From the NCBI GenBank assembly GCA_947463105.1, contig CANHSD010000014.1:1-21286 (forward strand): a stretch of DNA of 21,286 nucleotides. Reading direction: 5' to 3'. The translations under genes and the position numbers were made by a program. The notes beneath the pieces were generated by a model. It had not been told where the DNA came from and made no database searches. It saw nothing but the letters and a program-made list of their open reading frames with translations. This document shows, piece after piece, positions 5,292 to 13,977 of this stretch. How positions within the stretch are numbered: position 1 is the first letter of the stretch; each line of letters begins with the position of its first letter. The DNA is from Chitinophagaceae bacterium (GTDB lineage Bacteria; Bacteroidota; Bacteroidia; Chitinophagales; Chitinophagaceae).

Positions 5292-5828
5292 TTATTTTGC
5301 TGCCGGTTTCGGAGCCGGGGCGACAGTACCGCCTAATTTCTTTTTGATCAGCGGCAGGATATCATCACCTTCAGGTGAAACAACCAGTGCTTCTTTCCTG
5401 AACACATACCCATATCCATTGGCTTTGGCAACATCAGCAATCAGCTGGTTGGCTTTCTGGGCAACAGGAGCCATCAATTCTTCTTGCTTTTGCTGCATTT
5501 GCTGCTGATAGTTCTGCTCATATCCTTGAAGTTCTACAAGCAATTTCTTCATCTGCTCTTTCTTTGCAGTCTTGGTTGCCATGGTCATCTTCACTGAATC
5601 TACTTTGAACAAGCTGTCCTGACGGTTCAATTCCTTCAAGGTTTCACCATAGTTGATTTGCAGGGCGCTGTCGAACTGTGCCATTTCAGCGGTTGCTTTC
5701 TTGTAATCAGGCATGAGCTGAACTACTTCGTCTATGCTAACATATCCTGTTTTGTTCTGTGCATTGAGGAATGGATTGAATGCTACCAAGGCGATCATCA
5801 CCAGACCAAGGCTTAAGATTTGTTTCAT
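5292..5828 (-). CDS. ompH: OmpH/Skp-family periplasmic chaperone (second copy)
   Basis: Skp-like proteins hold unfolded outer-membrane proteins in the periplasm before BamA inserts them. The 178-residue protein has a signal peptide (1-23, cut likely after FLNA), then GYVSIDEVVQLMPDYKKA, the typical beta strand and first helix. A long Gln/Lys/Glu-rich coiled coil follows (about 45-130). The C-terminal part returns to the small body domain (ANGYGYVFRKEALVVSPEGDDILPLIKKKL) and ends in an Ala/Pro/Lys tail. It follows a paralogue by 42 bp and is the last gene before a strong terminator. Tandem ompH genes behind bamA are usual in Bacteroidota; each may serve different clients. Confidence 0.88.
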   Translation of the reverse strand: MKQILSLGLVMIALVAFNPFLNAQNKTGYVSIDEVVQLMPDYKKATAEMAQFDSALQINYGETLKELNRQDSLFKVDSVKMTMATKTAKKEQMKKLLVELQGYEQNYQQQMQQKQEELMAPVAQKANQLIADVAKANGYGYVFRKEALVVSPEGDDILPLIKKKLGGTVAPAPKPAAK

Positions 5829-5870
5829 TGCTACTTGTTTGTTTTTTGTTTATTCGAAAATATGCTTTTT

Positions 5871-6383
5871 TTATTTCCCCGTTAACTCTTTTAGGATATC
5901 ATCACTTTTATCCAGTTTGGGGTCGGCAAAGATAATGGTAATTCCTTCACTTTTATCCAATATAAGGTCGTACTGCCTGGCGGATGCCAATTTTTGTACT
6001 GCACTGTATACCTTGTCCTGGATTGGCTTTACAAGTTCCTGCCTTCTTTTGAAAAGATCTCCCTCAAAGCCAAAGCGCTTTTTTTGAAGGTCACGCAGTT
6101 CTTTTTCTTTGTTGAACAGGTCATCCTCCCTTTTTTTCAACAGGTCTTCGCTCAACATCACCTTCTCTGATTCAAAATTCCTGTAAAGCTGATCCAAGGC
6201 GGCCTGCTTCAGGTCTATCTCTTGTTGCCACTGGATACTGAAAGCATCAAGCTTTTTCTGTGCTTCAGTATACTCAGGCAACTTGCTGAGGATATAACGG
6301 GTATCGATTACGGCATATCGCTGTGCAGTAACGGTGAATCCAAGCACTGCAGCAAAAAGAATAAGCAACGAAAGTTTTTTCAT
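5871..6383 (-). CDS. ompH: OmpH/Skp-family periplasmic chaperone (first copy)
   Basis: A 170-residue periplasmic chaperone of the Skp family. The signal peptide is MKKLSLLILFAAVLGFTVTA. RYAVIDTRYILSKLPEY follows, the conserved body strand and helix, then a charged coiled coil (about 45-125) and a C-terminal body segment (YDLILDKSEGITIIFADPKLDKSDDIL). The open frame runs further upstream to 6581 inside bamA; ATG 6383 is chosen because the signal peptide starts there. It lies 49 bp after bamA and 42 bp before the second copy, so the three genes are surely cotranscribed. It is more charged and less Gln-rich than its neighbour, so the pair has clearly diverged. Confidence 0.9.
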   Translation of the reverse strand: MKKLSLLILFAAVLGFTVTAQRYAVIDTRYILSKLPEYTEAQKKLDAFSIQWQQEIDLKQAALDQLYRNFESEKVMLSEDLLKKREDDLFNKEKELRDLQKKRFGFEGDLFKRRQELVKPIQDKVYSAVQKLASARQYDLILDKSEGITIIFADPKLDKSDDILKELTGK

Positions 6384-6432
6384 GACTTGCTTTTTAATGA
6401 TCAGCCCACCCACAAGGAAAGGGCCATCAAGG

Positions 6433-9150
6433 TTATTCTGGCTCAAATCCGAGCATGAAGGTAAATCGGCTTGCATCTTTAAGCTTTCCGGTATTGGTAA
6501 TCCTGTCCAAACCAACACCATAATCAAATCCCAACAAACCAAACATCGGAAGGAAGAAACGAACACCTGCTCCCATTGCACGCCTCAGCCTGAATGGATT
6601 CCACTCCTTGAATTCATACCAGCCATTCGCCGCCTCATAGAAGGCCAATCCGTAGATGGTACTGCTAGGGTTGGTTACAAAAGGATAGCGCATTTCAAGG
6701 GTATACTTGTTGAAGATGGTAAAATAGTTCTGCGCATTTTGCTTGTCAGGATTAATGGTTGGATCAGAATTATCATAGACCGGATAACCCCTGTGGGCAA
6801 TGATATCATAGCCAAGCACGCCGAAATTGTTTGTCAAACCGGCATCTCCCACCTGGAAACGCTCGAAAGGAGAAATGGGCACTTGGCGGTTGTACCTGCC
6901 GATGAAACCGTATTTTGCCGCCATCCGCAATACAAATTGCCTGGTTTTGTCTTCCCCGGCTGGTTTACCGATGGGCACAAACCATTCTCCGTTGAACCTC
7001 CATTTGTGGTATTCCACCAACTTGAACACATCCGCCTTGTTGATACCATTGATGTAGGACCATGGTGGCGTAAAGGTTCCACTGAGCAAGAAATTGGATC
7101 CGCTGCGCGGGAATATCGGCTGATCAATGGAAGTACGTTGCAAGGCGAGTTTCAGGTTGAAGTTATTCGAAATACCCGTTGAAAAAGAGGGGAAAATTGA
7201 ATAGTTCTTGGCCTTGTACTGGATATAGCTCAATGAAGTAACCAATGAGAAGAAATCGTCTGGCCATTTCAACTGCTTTCCCAATGCCAGGGTTACACCC
7301 GAGGTACTCAAGAAAGATGAGTCAGCAAAAGCCCTGTCATACAATCCGGTGTATGGGTTGTACGCATTGGTGAATTTGGTATTGAATACATTGAAAGAGA
7401 ATGAGTTCCTTTTCTTTCCGCCCAGCCATGGCTCTGTGAAAGAGAAATTGAGGGATCGGAAGAACCTTCCGTTGGATTGAAAACGAAGACTGAGTTTCTG
7501 GCCATCGCCCGTAGGCAAAGGATCCCAGGAGGTTTTCCTGAAAATATTCTTGATGGAGAAGTTGTTGAAGGTTACACCCAATGTACCGGTCAGACCGATG
7601 CCACCGCCCCATCCCGCACTGAGTTCCAGCTGGTCAGAGGATTTTTCTTCAACAGTATAGTTGATGTCAACCGTACCATCGTCCTGGTTGGGAACGGGCT
7701 GCATACCGAGCTTCTCCTGATCAAAATAACCAAGGTTGACAATTTCACGCTGTGAACGGATCAGGTCTGAACGGCTGAATTTCTCACCCGGAACCGTACG
7801 AAGTTCCCTCCTGATCACATATTCCTTGGTCTTGTCATTGCCCGTAATATTTACGTTCTTGATGGTTGCCTGGGGACCTTCCGTGATGCGGATTTCATGG
7901 TCAATGGTATCGTTGTAAACAGAGGTTTCTACCGGATTGACGGAGAAGAAAAGATACCCATCGTCCATATAAAGAGAGCTGATATCCCCTCCTTCAGGAG
8001 AGAGTTGCTTTCCCAATTTCTTGTTCAGCACGTCCAGGTTGTAGGTATCTCCGCGGCGGATGCCGAGCAGGAGGTTAAGGATGCTGTCTGGGTATTTGGT
8101 ATTGCCCTTCCAGGTCATCTTTCCGAAATAATATTTACTGCCCTCGTCCATTTTCATGGAGATGTTGAGGCGTCCCTTGGGATCATAGTACTGGGTATCT
8201 GCAGCGATGGCAGCATCCCTGTAGCCAAGTGAGTTATAGAACTGAAGGATTTTTTCCTTGTCTTCAAGGTATTTTTTCTCATTGAACTTGGCAGAAGAGA
8301 AGAGCTTGAACCTGAACCATGGATCAATGAAATCCTTGATTTTGGTGGGATGCAGGTAACCTTTTTCCTGGATGAACTCCTTGAGTGAAGTAGAAGGAAT
8401 TTCTCCATATGGACTGACAGCACTATCAGGATAAAGGGTAATCCTGGTGGTTTCCTTGGTGCCTTTCAATTTCTTTTTAAGTTGAACGGCGTTGGCCGCC
8501 TTGTTGCCAAAGAAATGGATATCAGAAATCCTGACTTTGCTTCCTTTTTGAACGTTAAAGGTGAGGATTACTTTTTCTGGAGAGTTGGGGTCAGGAGTTT
8601 CATCGATGACCACCGCTGCACCCTGGAATCCTTTATCGATAAAATACTTGACGATATTTTCCTTGGCAGACAATCGCATGTTGTCTGTGACAACTCGGGT
8701 CTTGAACAATCCCACCTTGTCTTTCAGTTCATCAGATTCTGTTTTCCGAACGCCCCTGAACTTGAAATCAGCCAACATAGGCCTTTCCACTGCATCGATT
8801 TCTACCCAAATATTGTTGTCTTCCAGCTTGGTGATGTATACATTGATGTTGGTGAACATGTTCTGAGACCAGAGCTTGGCAATGGCCTTGGCAAATACAT
8901 CCCCTCCGGGTAGGGTCACTTCATCCCCTACTGCCATTCCTGAAACAGATACAACGATAGCAGCATCAAAGGCCTTGTTTCCTTTGACCTGAATATCAGC
9001 AATGGTGTATTTACGGGGGTATTTAGCAGTATAAATAGCCAACAACGCCGGGTCAACCGAAGTTTTTGGGAGGGTATCGTTTTGAGCAACAACGCTGTCG
9101 GAAAAAACAAGTAAACCCAGTAAAATTAACAGCGTAGAAATCCTCTTCAT
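6433..9150 (-). CDS. bamA: Outer membrane protein assembly factor BamA
   Basis: The essential Omp85 protein that folds beta-barrels into the outer membrane. In the 905-residue form the signal peptide is residues 1-22 (MKRISTLLILLG to SVVA). Consecutive POTRA domains fill about 45-480; the first begins YTIADIQVKGNKAFD and the last is near ATIKNVNITGNDKTKEYVIRRELRTVPG. The barrel takes up the rest, starting near LELSAGWGGGIGLTGTLGVTFNNFSIKN and ending RFTFMLGFEPE. The first in-frame start (9174) would put a hydrophilic MPTEIKNW before the signal peptide, so ATG 9150 is preferred. It sits 40 bp after uppS and just before two ompH genes, its likely chaperone partners. Confidence 0.95.
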   Translation of the reverse strand: MKRISTLLILLGLLVFSDSVVAQNDTLPKTSVDPALLAIYTAKYPRKYTIADIQVKGNKAFDAAIVVSVSGMAVGDEVTLPGGDVFAKAIAKLWSQNMFTNINVYITKLEDNNIWVEIDAVERPMLADFKFRGVRKTESDELKDKVGLFKTRVVTDNMRLSAKENIVKYFIDKGFQGAAVVIDETPDPNSPEKVILTFNVQKGSKVRISDIHFFGNKAANAVQLKKKLKGTKETTRITLYPDSAVSPYGEIPSTSLKEFIQEKGYLHPTKIKDFIDPWFRFKLFSSAKFNEKKYLEDKEKILQFYNSLGYRDAAIAADTQYYDPKGRLNISMKMDEGSKYYFGKMTWKGNTKYPDSILNLLLGIRRGDTYNLDVLNKKLGKQLSPEGGDISSLYMDDGYLFFSVNPVETSVYNDTIDHEIRITEGPQATIKNVNITGNDKTKEYVIRRELRTVPGEKFSRSDLIRSQREIVNLGYFDQEKLGMQPVPNQDDGTVDINYTVEEKSSDQLELSAGWGGGIGLTGTLGVTFNNFSIKNIFRKTSWDPLPTGDGQKLSLRFQSNGRFFRSLNFSFTEPWLGGKKRNSFSFNVFNTKFTNAYNPYTGLYDRAFADSSFLSTSGVTLALGKQLKWPDDFFSLVTSLSYIQYKAKNYSIFPSFSTGISNNFNLKLALQRTSIDQPIFPRSGSNFLLSGTFTPPWSYINGINKADVFKLVEYHKWRFNGEWFVPIGKPAGEDKTRQFVLRMAAKYGFIGRYNRQVPISPFERFQVGDAGLTNNFGVLGYDIIAHRGYPVYDNSDPTINPDKQNAQNYFTIFNKYTLEMRYPFVTNPSSTIYGLAFYEAANGWYEFKEWNPFRLRRAMGAGVRFFLPMFGLLGFDYGVGLDRITNTGKLKDASRFTFMLGFEPE

Positions 9151-9190
9151 CCAGTTCTTTATTTCGGTGGGCAAAATAACGGGTTTTTGT

Positions 9191-9949
9191 CTAATTGTTT
9201 GTTAAACCGTCAATTATCTGACTACTTGTCTTTCCAAAACGCCTTTCACGCTTCTGAAAATCAAGGATTGCTTCATAAAGGTTCTCTTTTCTGAAGTCTG
9301 GCCATCGTGTTTGGGTAAAATACAGCTCTGCATATGCCAGCTGGTAAAGCAGAAAATTACTGATCCTGTATTCACCGCTGGTGCGGATCATCAGTTCAGG
9401 ATCAGGAAATTCACTAGTAGAAAGATATTGTTGGAGGGTGTCCTGGGTAATTGTGGACGGGTCAAGCTTGTCGGCCTTCACATCTTCGGCTATTTTCTTC
9501 ACTGCACTGACCAATTCCCAACGTGAGCTGTAGCTGAGGGCAAGTACCAAATTCAGGCCAGTATTTTGCGCGGTGAGATCAAATGCTTCCTGTAGGGCAT
9601 TCTTGGCATGGTCCGGGAGCATGCCCAATTCGCCAATCACGTGCAACCTGATGTTATTTTTGTTGAGAATGGGTACTTCTTTTCTGATGGTTTCAACAAG
9701 CAACTCCATCAAACCGGTAACTTCCTGCTCCGGCCTATCCCAGTTTTCAGTGGAAAATGCATAGAGCGTAAGGTATTTCACACCTAGCTCAGCACTGCCT
9801 TCCACAATATCCCTAACGCTGGCCACACCATGGAAATGACCAAAAAGCCTGTCCTGGCCTTGCTCCTGTGCCCAACGGCCATTGCCATCCATGATGATGG
9901 CAATATGCTTGGGAACGCGTTCATTGTCTATCAGTGCTCTTAATGACAT
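9191..9949 (-). CDS. uppS: Isoprenyl transferase (undecaprenyl diphosphate synthase)
   Basis: A cis-prenyltransferase that extends farnesyl diphosphate with isopentenyl units to make the C55 lipid carrier for peptidoglycan and surface polymers. In the 252-residue form the catalytic loop HIAIIMDGNGRWA (15-27) holds the Mg-binding Asp21. TLYAFSTENWDRP follows, and RTSGEYRISNFLLYQLAYAELYF is the family's C-terminal signature. ATG 9949 is chosen over a TTG at 9958 that overlaps a -7 promoter box. It lies between a DUF6089-type barrel gene and bamA. The usual Bacteroidota neighbour cdsA is not present. Confidence 0.96.
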   Translation of the reverse strand: MSLRALIDNERVPKHIAIIMDGNGRWAQEQGQDRLFGHFHGVASVRDIVEGSAELGVKYLTLYAFSTENWDRPEQEVTGLMELLVETIRKEVPILNKNNIRLHVIGELGMLPDHAKNALQEAFDLTAQNTGLNLVLALSYSSRWELVSAVKKIAEDVKADKLDPSTITQDTLQQYLSTSEFPDPELMIRTSGEYRISNFLLYQLAYAELYFTQTRWPDFRKENLYEAILDFQKRERRFGKTSSQIIDGLTNN

Positions 9950-9955
9950 GGGGAG

Positions 9956-9963
9956 CAAAGGTA
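9956..9963 (-). promoter_or_regulatory. -7 promoter box just before uppS
   Basis: TACCTTTG on the minus strand matches TAnnTTTG and ends only 6 nt before the uppS ATG, so a transcript from it would be leaderless or nearly so. No -33 TTG is seen. It would be an internal promoter of the long cluster. Confidence 0.4.
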
Positions 9964-9970
9964 CATTTTT

Positions 9971-10825
9971 TTAGGGAGTGTTCGGTTTTGGACACTTATA
10001 TGAGGTGAATGAGATGGAAATAGCCAATTCGGCAAAAAGAAACTGGTCTTTTTGCTCGCTAAACCCTCTTTGCTTTCCGGCTACGCCGATGCGGGTACCC
10101 GTTTCGTACGATCGGTCTTGCAGGAGATAGGCAGGATTGGTTTTCCCATTGACCTGGGCTGGAAAGATATTTTCCCCGGCATAGGTCATGCTCACATCGT
10201 CCAGATAGTCTGTAGTCGTAAATCGGTGTGAAACCTCAAAAGCAAGGTTGATGTTTTTTCCCAGGTTATATTTGATGCCCATCCCAAGAGGAAAAGAAAA
10301 AGCCTGGTTGCTATAGGGTTTTCTGTCTGGATACAAGGAACTGCCCTGCCCTTCGGTTCCCAATTTCCGCAGGTAGTATTTTTCACCATTCAGGTAGGTA
10401 TAAGGGTCATAATTGAAAGTTCCAACACCCAACGTAACGTATGGCGTGAAAGCGTAATAAGGATTACCGGGGAGGAATTCAAAAAAATTGAAATCTCCTT
10501 GTGCAGACATTTCCCAAATGTCTGAACGAAAATTTAGGTTCCTTCTTTGTTGAAATTCGATCTTGCTGAAAGCGTCGGCATAACCCACTTCTGCATAATG
10601 TCCACTCAAGCGCAGGGCAACATAATTTCCGAATTGTTTCCTGAAAAACAAACCCAGCACGGGTTTGGATCGCTTGAAATCGTTTCGGTTGTTCAGGTCG
10701 CCAAAATACTGTGCCGCGCCAATGGATATCCCCAGTTCCCCCTCTTGCACTATGGCATTTTTCTGGGCAAATGACTGCACAGCGCAACAGCTTGTTAAGA
10801 TGAGGATGGAAAGGAATTTCAGCAT
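9971..10825 (-). CDS. Outer membrane beta-barrel protein, DUF6089-like
   Basis: The 284-residue protein starts with a signal peptide (MLKFLSILILTSCCAVQSFA). The mature part is rich in alternating aromatic and polar strands: GELGISIGAAQYFGDLN, YVALRLSGHYAEVGYAD, YAFTPYVTLGVGTFNYDPYTYLNG, FSFPLGMGIKYNLGKNINLAFEVSHRF, ending FAELAISISF. This is the pattern of a small 8- to 12-strand barrel of the DUF6089 family, whose members commonly lie beside uppS and bamA in Bacteroidota. The function is unknown; a role in envelope assembly or as a BamA client is an inference from position. The tail after the last strand (TSYKCPKPNTP) is unusual for a barrel, which normally ends in an aromatic residue. It lies 21 bp before uppS. 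Confidence 0.82.
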   Translation of the reverse strand: MLKFLSILILTSCCAVQSFAQKNAIVQEGELGISIGAAQYFGDLNNRNDFKRSKPVLGLFFRKQFGNYVALRLSGHYAEVGYADAFSKIEFQQRRNLNFRSDIWEMSAQGDFNFFEFLPGNPYYAFTPYVTLGVGTFNYDPYTYLNGEKYYLRKLGTEGQGSSLYPDRKPYSNQAFSFPLGMGIKYNLGKNINLAFEVSHRFTTTDYLDDVSMTYAGENIFPAQVNGKTNPAYLLQDRSYETGTRIGVAGKQRGFSEQKDQFLFAELAISISFTSYKCPKPNTP

Positions 10826-10881
10826 GACAATGTAAAATAACCCGATTTGGAATTCTTTTGCGTTAAAGGAGCCATAAATAT

Positions 10882-11775
10882 CTACCTGTTCCTCGTGTCA
10901 AAACCCCAGGTCAGTTTCTCCCTGAGGGTTTTAAGGAAATTGTTTTCATTGAGCCTGACCAGGTTAAAACAAAAGTTTTCTTTTTTGATGGCCAATTGAA
11001 CACTCTTGTCTACCAGTTCTTTCCTAGAATCCAGGGTGCAAATAAAATCATCCACCCGACCTTCTACCTCAAAAGAAATGACATGGTGATTGGGCACCAC
11101 AATCGGCCTGATGTTGAGGTTATGGGGAGCAATGGGCGTTATCACAAAGCTTTCACTGTCTGGGAAAATCACTGGCCCATTGCAACTCAATGAATAGCCT
11201 GTCGAGCCTGTTGGAGTAGAAACAATCAATCCATCTGACCAAAAAGTATTGAGGAATTCCCCATTGAGATAGGTATGTATCTTGATCATGGGGGAGAATT
11301 CGCGCTTGTGAATGGTGAATTCATTCAGGGCGAAGGGCTCCTTGCCAAACAAGGGGATACTGGCATCCAAGTGCAACAAACCGCGTTTGTCGAGCACGTG
11401 GCTTCTTGCTTTTAGCGATTGGACGGCTTCGTCTATATTGTCTTTGCCCAGGCTTGCAAGAAATCCAAGCCTGCCGAAATTAATACCCAATACAGGAATC
11501 ATTTTATCGCGCACAAGACAAACCGTGTCCAACAGTGTGCCATCACCTCCCAGCGAAATCAAGGCATCAAAAGACTCATCAAGATCGCTGGCATCAGTGA
11601 AGGACTGAAGCGCTGAGGTTTGGGCATAGCGTGCTAAAAGTTCATTTTGGAACTGGTATTTTAGTGCACTGTACATAACAGGCGAGATGCCGACCTTGAG
11701 CAATGCCTCGGTGAGGTTGATCAGGTCTTGGGCCTGAACGGTTTCTCCTCCTCTACTGTATATGGCTACTTTCAT
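10882..11775 (-). CDS. nadK: NAD kinase
   Basis: Phosphorylates NAD to NADP with ATP in the cytoplasm. The 297-residue protein shows the full set of family motifs: GGDGT (76-80), the nucleotide loop; LNEFTI with Asn151-Glu152; and SDGLIVSTPTGSTGYSLS (180-197), the NAD-binding and domain-pairing segment. GINFGRLGFLA (97-107) is the usual link. It lies between the Omp85-like gene and the DUF6089-like gene, in a cluster order shared by many Bacteroidota. A -7 box lies 7 bp before the start codon. Confidence 0.96.
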   Translation of the reverse strand: MKVAIYSRGGETVQAQDLINLTEALLKVGISPVMYSALKYQFQNELLARYAQTSALQSFTDASDLDESFDALISLGGDGTLLDTVCLVRDKMIPVLGINFGRLGFLASLGKDNIDEAVQSLKARSHVLDKRGLLHLDASIPLFGKEPFALNEFTIHKREFSPMIKIHTYLNGEFLNTFWSDGLIVSTPTGSTGYSLSCNGPVIFPDSESFVITPIAPHNLNIRPIVVPNHHVISFEVEGRVDDFICTLDSRKELVDKSVQLAIKKENFCFNLVRLNENNFLKTLREKLTWGFDTRNR

Positions 11776-11782
11776 GATGTTA

Positions 11783-11790
11783 CAAAAGTA
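11783..11790 (-). promoter_or_regulatory. -7 promoter box just before nadK
   Basis: TACTTTTG on the minus strand matches TAnnTTTG and ends 7 nt before the nadK ATG, which would give an almost leaderless transcript. No -33 TTG at the usual distance. Confidence 0.4.
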
Positions 11791-11828
11791 ACAAATGTTT
11801 GGTCGATAGGATTGTCTGGAATTTTTAT

Positions 11829-13256
11829 CTAATTTCTTGGATCTGCCTTGTGCACGAATAGCCCGTTCTGGTTCAACTGATTGAAGCTGTATTCAATGCG
11901 CAATACCACATCATAAATACTGATGATATCCAGGCCAATGCCGCCAGTATACAACATCTTGTTGTTCAGCAAATTGAGGCTATGGTTGTTTTTATTGTAG
12001 ACATATCCCAGGTCGCCATAGGCTTTGAGATAGAACCTGAAAGGAATGGCTGCATAGGTTTTGGAGCGAAGACCGGTCTTGAGCTTATAGGAAAAAAACT
12101 CCTTCCCCACCGTATTGCGGACAAATCCTCCAGCAACCCCATCCACCACATAATACTCCAATCCACGCAAATAGGCATCGTTGTATCCTAACATGAACTG
12201 GTTGAGATAAGGCTGATCAAACGGAACCCTTATATGGCCTTCTGCGATGGTGTTAAAGTAAAACTTATTGGGGAGAGGAAAATACTTGCCGAAATGAATG
12301 AAAAACTGTGAAAGATTGATCTTGTTGTTGAGTCCTCCCCTGCGCAGAAACTCTATTTCAATGGTTTTCCCTTTGGTTGGATATGGGATATAATTGACAT
12401 CATAATACTGGTAGGTATACCGCAATTCTGGAAATGAAGCCTTGGTTGCTGAAGACCCTAAATAGTTGCTGTTCAAGGCTGCGACTGTGTCTGCAATGGA
12501 TTCCAACTGATACCCTAGTTTCAGGTAATGCCGCGCAATTGAGCCTTTGCGATAAGAGTAAACGCCTCCAATATAAACCTGTTTTCTGATAAACTTGTTC
12601 TCGTCCTTGTAGAATGCCTGCTTGTTGTCAATGGTATTGTGGTTGATTTCCCGGTTGCGGGAATAGGAAACATCAAATCCCCATCCATGCCGGAGAGCAT
12701 TGTCAGAAAATGGATTGTAATACTTCAGGGTTGCCCTCTGGGTATAGCCATTGACCAGCCATACGTTTAACTTGTCATTTCTCCCGGTGATATTTTTTCC
12801 CAAAAATTTCAGTCCATAGTTCAAGCGGTCAGGATTCAATCCAAAGTCATTCAACCAAACATTCCAGTTCCTGTCTGCAGGCTTGAGATAAGGTAGCGGG
12901 AAATAATACCAACGCTCTTTTACATCAACAAAAATATCGAGTGAGTCATTGTACCAATTGGTGAAGCTTACGCTGGCGTCAACGAAAAGCGCTGTATTCA
13001 TGAGGTTTTGACGGCTCATTTGCAATCCGGCCAGCATGTCTGAAATGGAGTAGGGAGTATTTTTTTGAAAGACCAGCTCTCTTGCAACGATATAGGGTTT
13101 GGTTTTTTTGTTTCCCTGAATGACGAAGTTCCGGATGATGACATGTGAGGATTTCAAGACGGCATCATCTTGGTGTTCAATACCTGATTGAACCTGCGCT
13201 TGCAGCGAACAATTGAAGAGAAACAGTAGCGAAAAAAACTTCCGCAGGATTATCAT
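11829..13256 (-). CDS. Omp85/BamA-TamA-like outer membrane protein with one POTRA domain
   Basis: 475 residues with a signal peptide (1-20, MIILRKFFSLLFLFNCSLQA). One POTRA-like domain follows (about 39-114: VIIRNFVIQGNKKTKPYIVARELVFQ to NDSLDIFVDVKERWY). The rest is a barrel-like region rich in Tyr/Phe strands (LKYYNPFSDNAL, VYIGGVYSYRKGS, ELRYTYQYYDVNYIPYPTKG, FRFYLKAYGDLGYVYN, VVLRIEYSFNQL). The GYNDAYLRGLEYY segment recalls the conserved loop of Omp85 barrels. It is about half the length of BamA. Relatives insert, secrete or assemble other envelope components; the substrate here is unknown. It begins 30 bp after the CBS gene and lies 53 bp before nadK, in one transcription direction. It is not a BamA duplicate, as it lacks four of the five POTRA domains. 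Confidence 0.82.
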   Translation of the reverse strand: MIILRKFFSLLFLFNCSLQAQVQSGIEHQDDAVLKSSHVIIRNFVIQGNKKTKPYIVARELVFQKNTPYSISDMLAGLQMSRQNLMNTALFVDASVSFTNWYNDSLDIFVDVKERWYYFPLPYLKPADRNWNVWLNDFGLNPDRLNYGLKFLGKNITGRNDKLNVWLVNGYTQRATLKYYNPFSDNALRHGWGFDVSYSRNREINHNTIDNKQAFYKDENKFIRKQVYIGGVYSYRKGSIARHYLKLGYQLESIADTVAALNSNYLGSSATKASFPELRYTYQYYDVNYIPYPTKGKTIEIEFLRRGGLNNKINLSQFFIHFGKYFPLPNKFYFNTIAEGHIRVPFDQPYLNQFMLGYNDAYLRGLEYYVVDGVAGGFVRNTVGKEFFSYKLKTGLRSKTYAAIPFRFYLKAYGDLGYVYNKNNHSLNLLNNKMLYTGGIGLDIISIYDVVLRIEYSFNQLNQNGLFVHKADPRN

Positions 13257-13286
13257 GGGGTTGATCAGTTAGCGCCCAGTGCAGGC

Positions 13287-13949
13287 TTACAAATTCAGGT
13301 AATTCATCAGATGGTCCAGGTTATTCTGCAAGGAATTATCATAGGATTCATCCCCATAGTAATAAAGCACGTTGTATTCGTGCCGCTGGAAAGTAGCAAC
13401 AACATCAGAAACTTCCTCCTTGTTGATGCGAAGCACAACCTGCATCATTCCGGTATGTTGATCCTGGATGGAATTCAATTGCATGATCATGGCATCGTTA
13501 GACTCTACCAGGCGGTTGATTTCTCCTGGCGAATAGTCCTGTCCAGGCATTTCCAGCACAAGCATTGATCCGGATTCAGAAACACCAGCCAAAAGGGAAA
13601 TCTGATCCAGCATTTTTGTCATTCCAACAACGCCCTCCCACTCATTCTTTTCATTGACCACAGGAACCTGTTCGACATAAAACTTTGACCTCACCCGGAG
13701 GGCCTGCAGAAAATGGTCTCCTGTCCGCACCAAGGGTTTGATAAAGCGATGCTGGATGGAAATGACCTCTGCATTGGGATCCGAATCCTCCAATTCATCA
13801 AATGCAACCATACCAAGATATTGCAAACCATCCAATACTGGGAGATGTTCGAGCTTGGCTTCATCCATCAATTCCATTGCATGACTGACCGAGTCGTGGA
13901 GGTCTACGGTGATCATGGTAGATTCAAGAAGTTGGCTGCAGTAGGTCAT
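13287..13949 (-). CDS. CBS-domain protein
   Basis: A 220-residue cytoplasmic protein with two CBS motifs (about 6-55, SQLLESTMITVDLHDSVSHAMELM to HLPVLDG; and about 65-120, HRFIKPLVRTGDHFLQAL to VPVVNEKNEWEGVVGMTKML). CBS pairs bind adenine nucleotides and act as sensors. The C-terminal part (about 128-205, SMLVLEMPGQDYSPGEINRLVE to YNVLYYYGDES) looks like an ACT-type regulatory domain, giving the same layout as AcuB-like proteins. Homologues commonly lie beside nadK in Bacteroidota, so control of nucleotide metabolism is a reasonable but unproven idea. It is 28 bp after the alpha/beta hydrolase gene and probably cotranscribed with it. Confidence 0.85.
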   Translation of the reverse strand: MTYCSQLLESTMITVDLHDSVSHAMELMDEAKLEHLPVLDGLQYLGMVAFDELEDSDPNAEVISIQHRFIKPLVRTGDHFLQALRVRSKFYVEQVPVVNEKNEWEGVVGMTKMLDQISLLAGVSESGSMLVLEMPGQDYSPGEINRLVESNDAMIMQLNSIQDQHTGMMQVVLRINKEEVSDVVATFQRHEYNVLYYYGDESYDNSLQNNLDHLMNYLNL

Positions 13950-13977
13950 ATTCTATATTGATAGACCAATATTACTC

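Noticed and set aside
6334..7182. A 282-codon open frame on the plus strand across the 3' end of bamA
   Set aside because: It lies antisense to the well-supported BamA barrel, has no recognisable domain, and its sequence is what the reverse of barrel codons gives.
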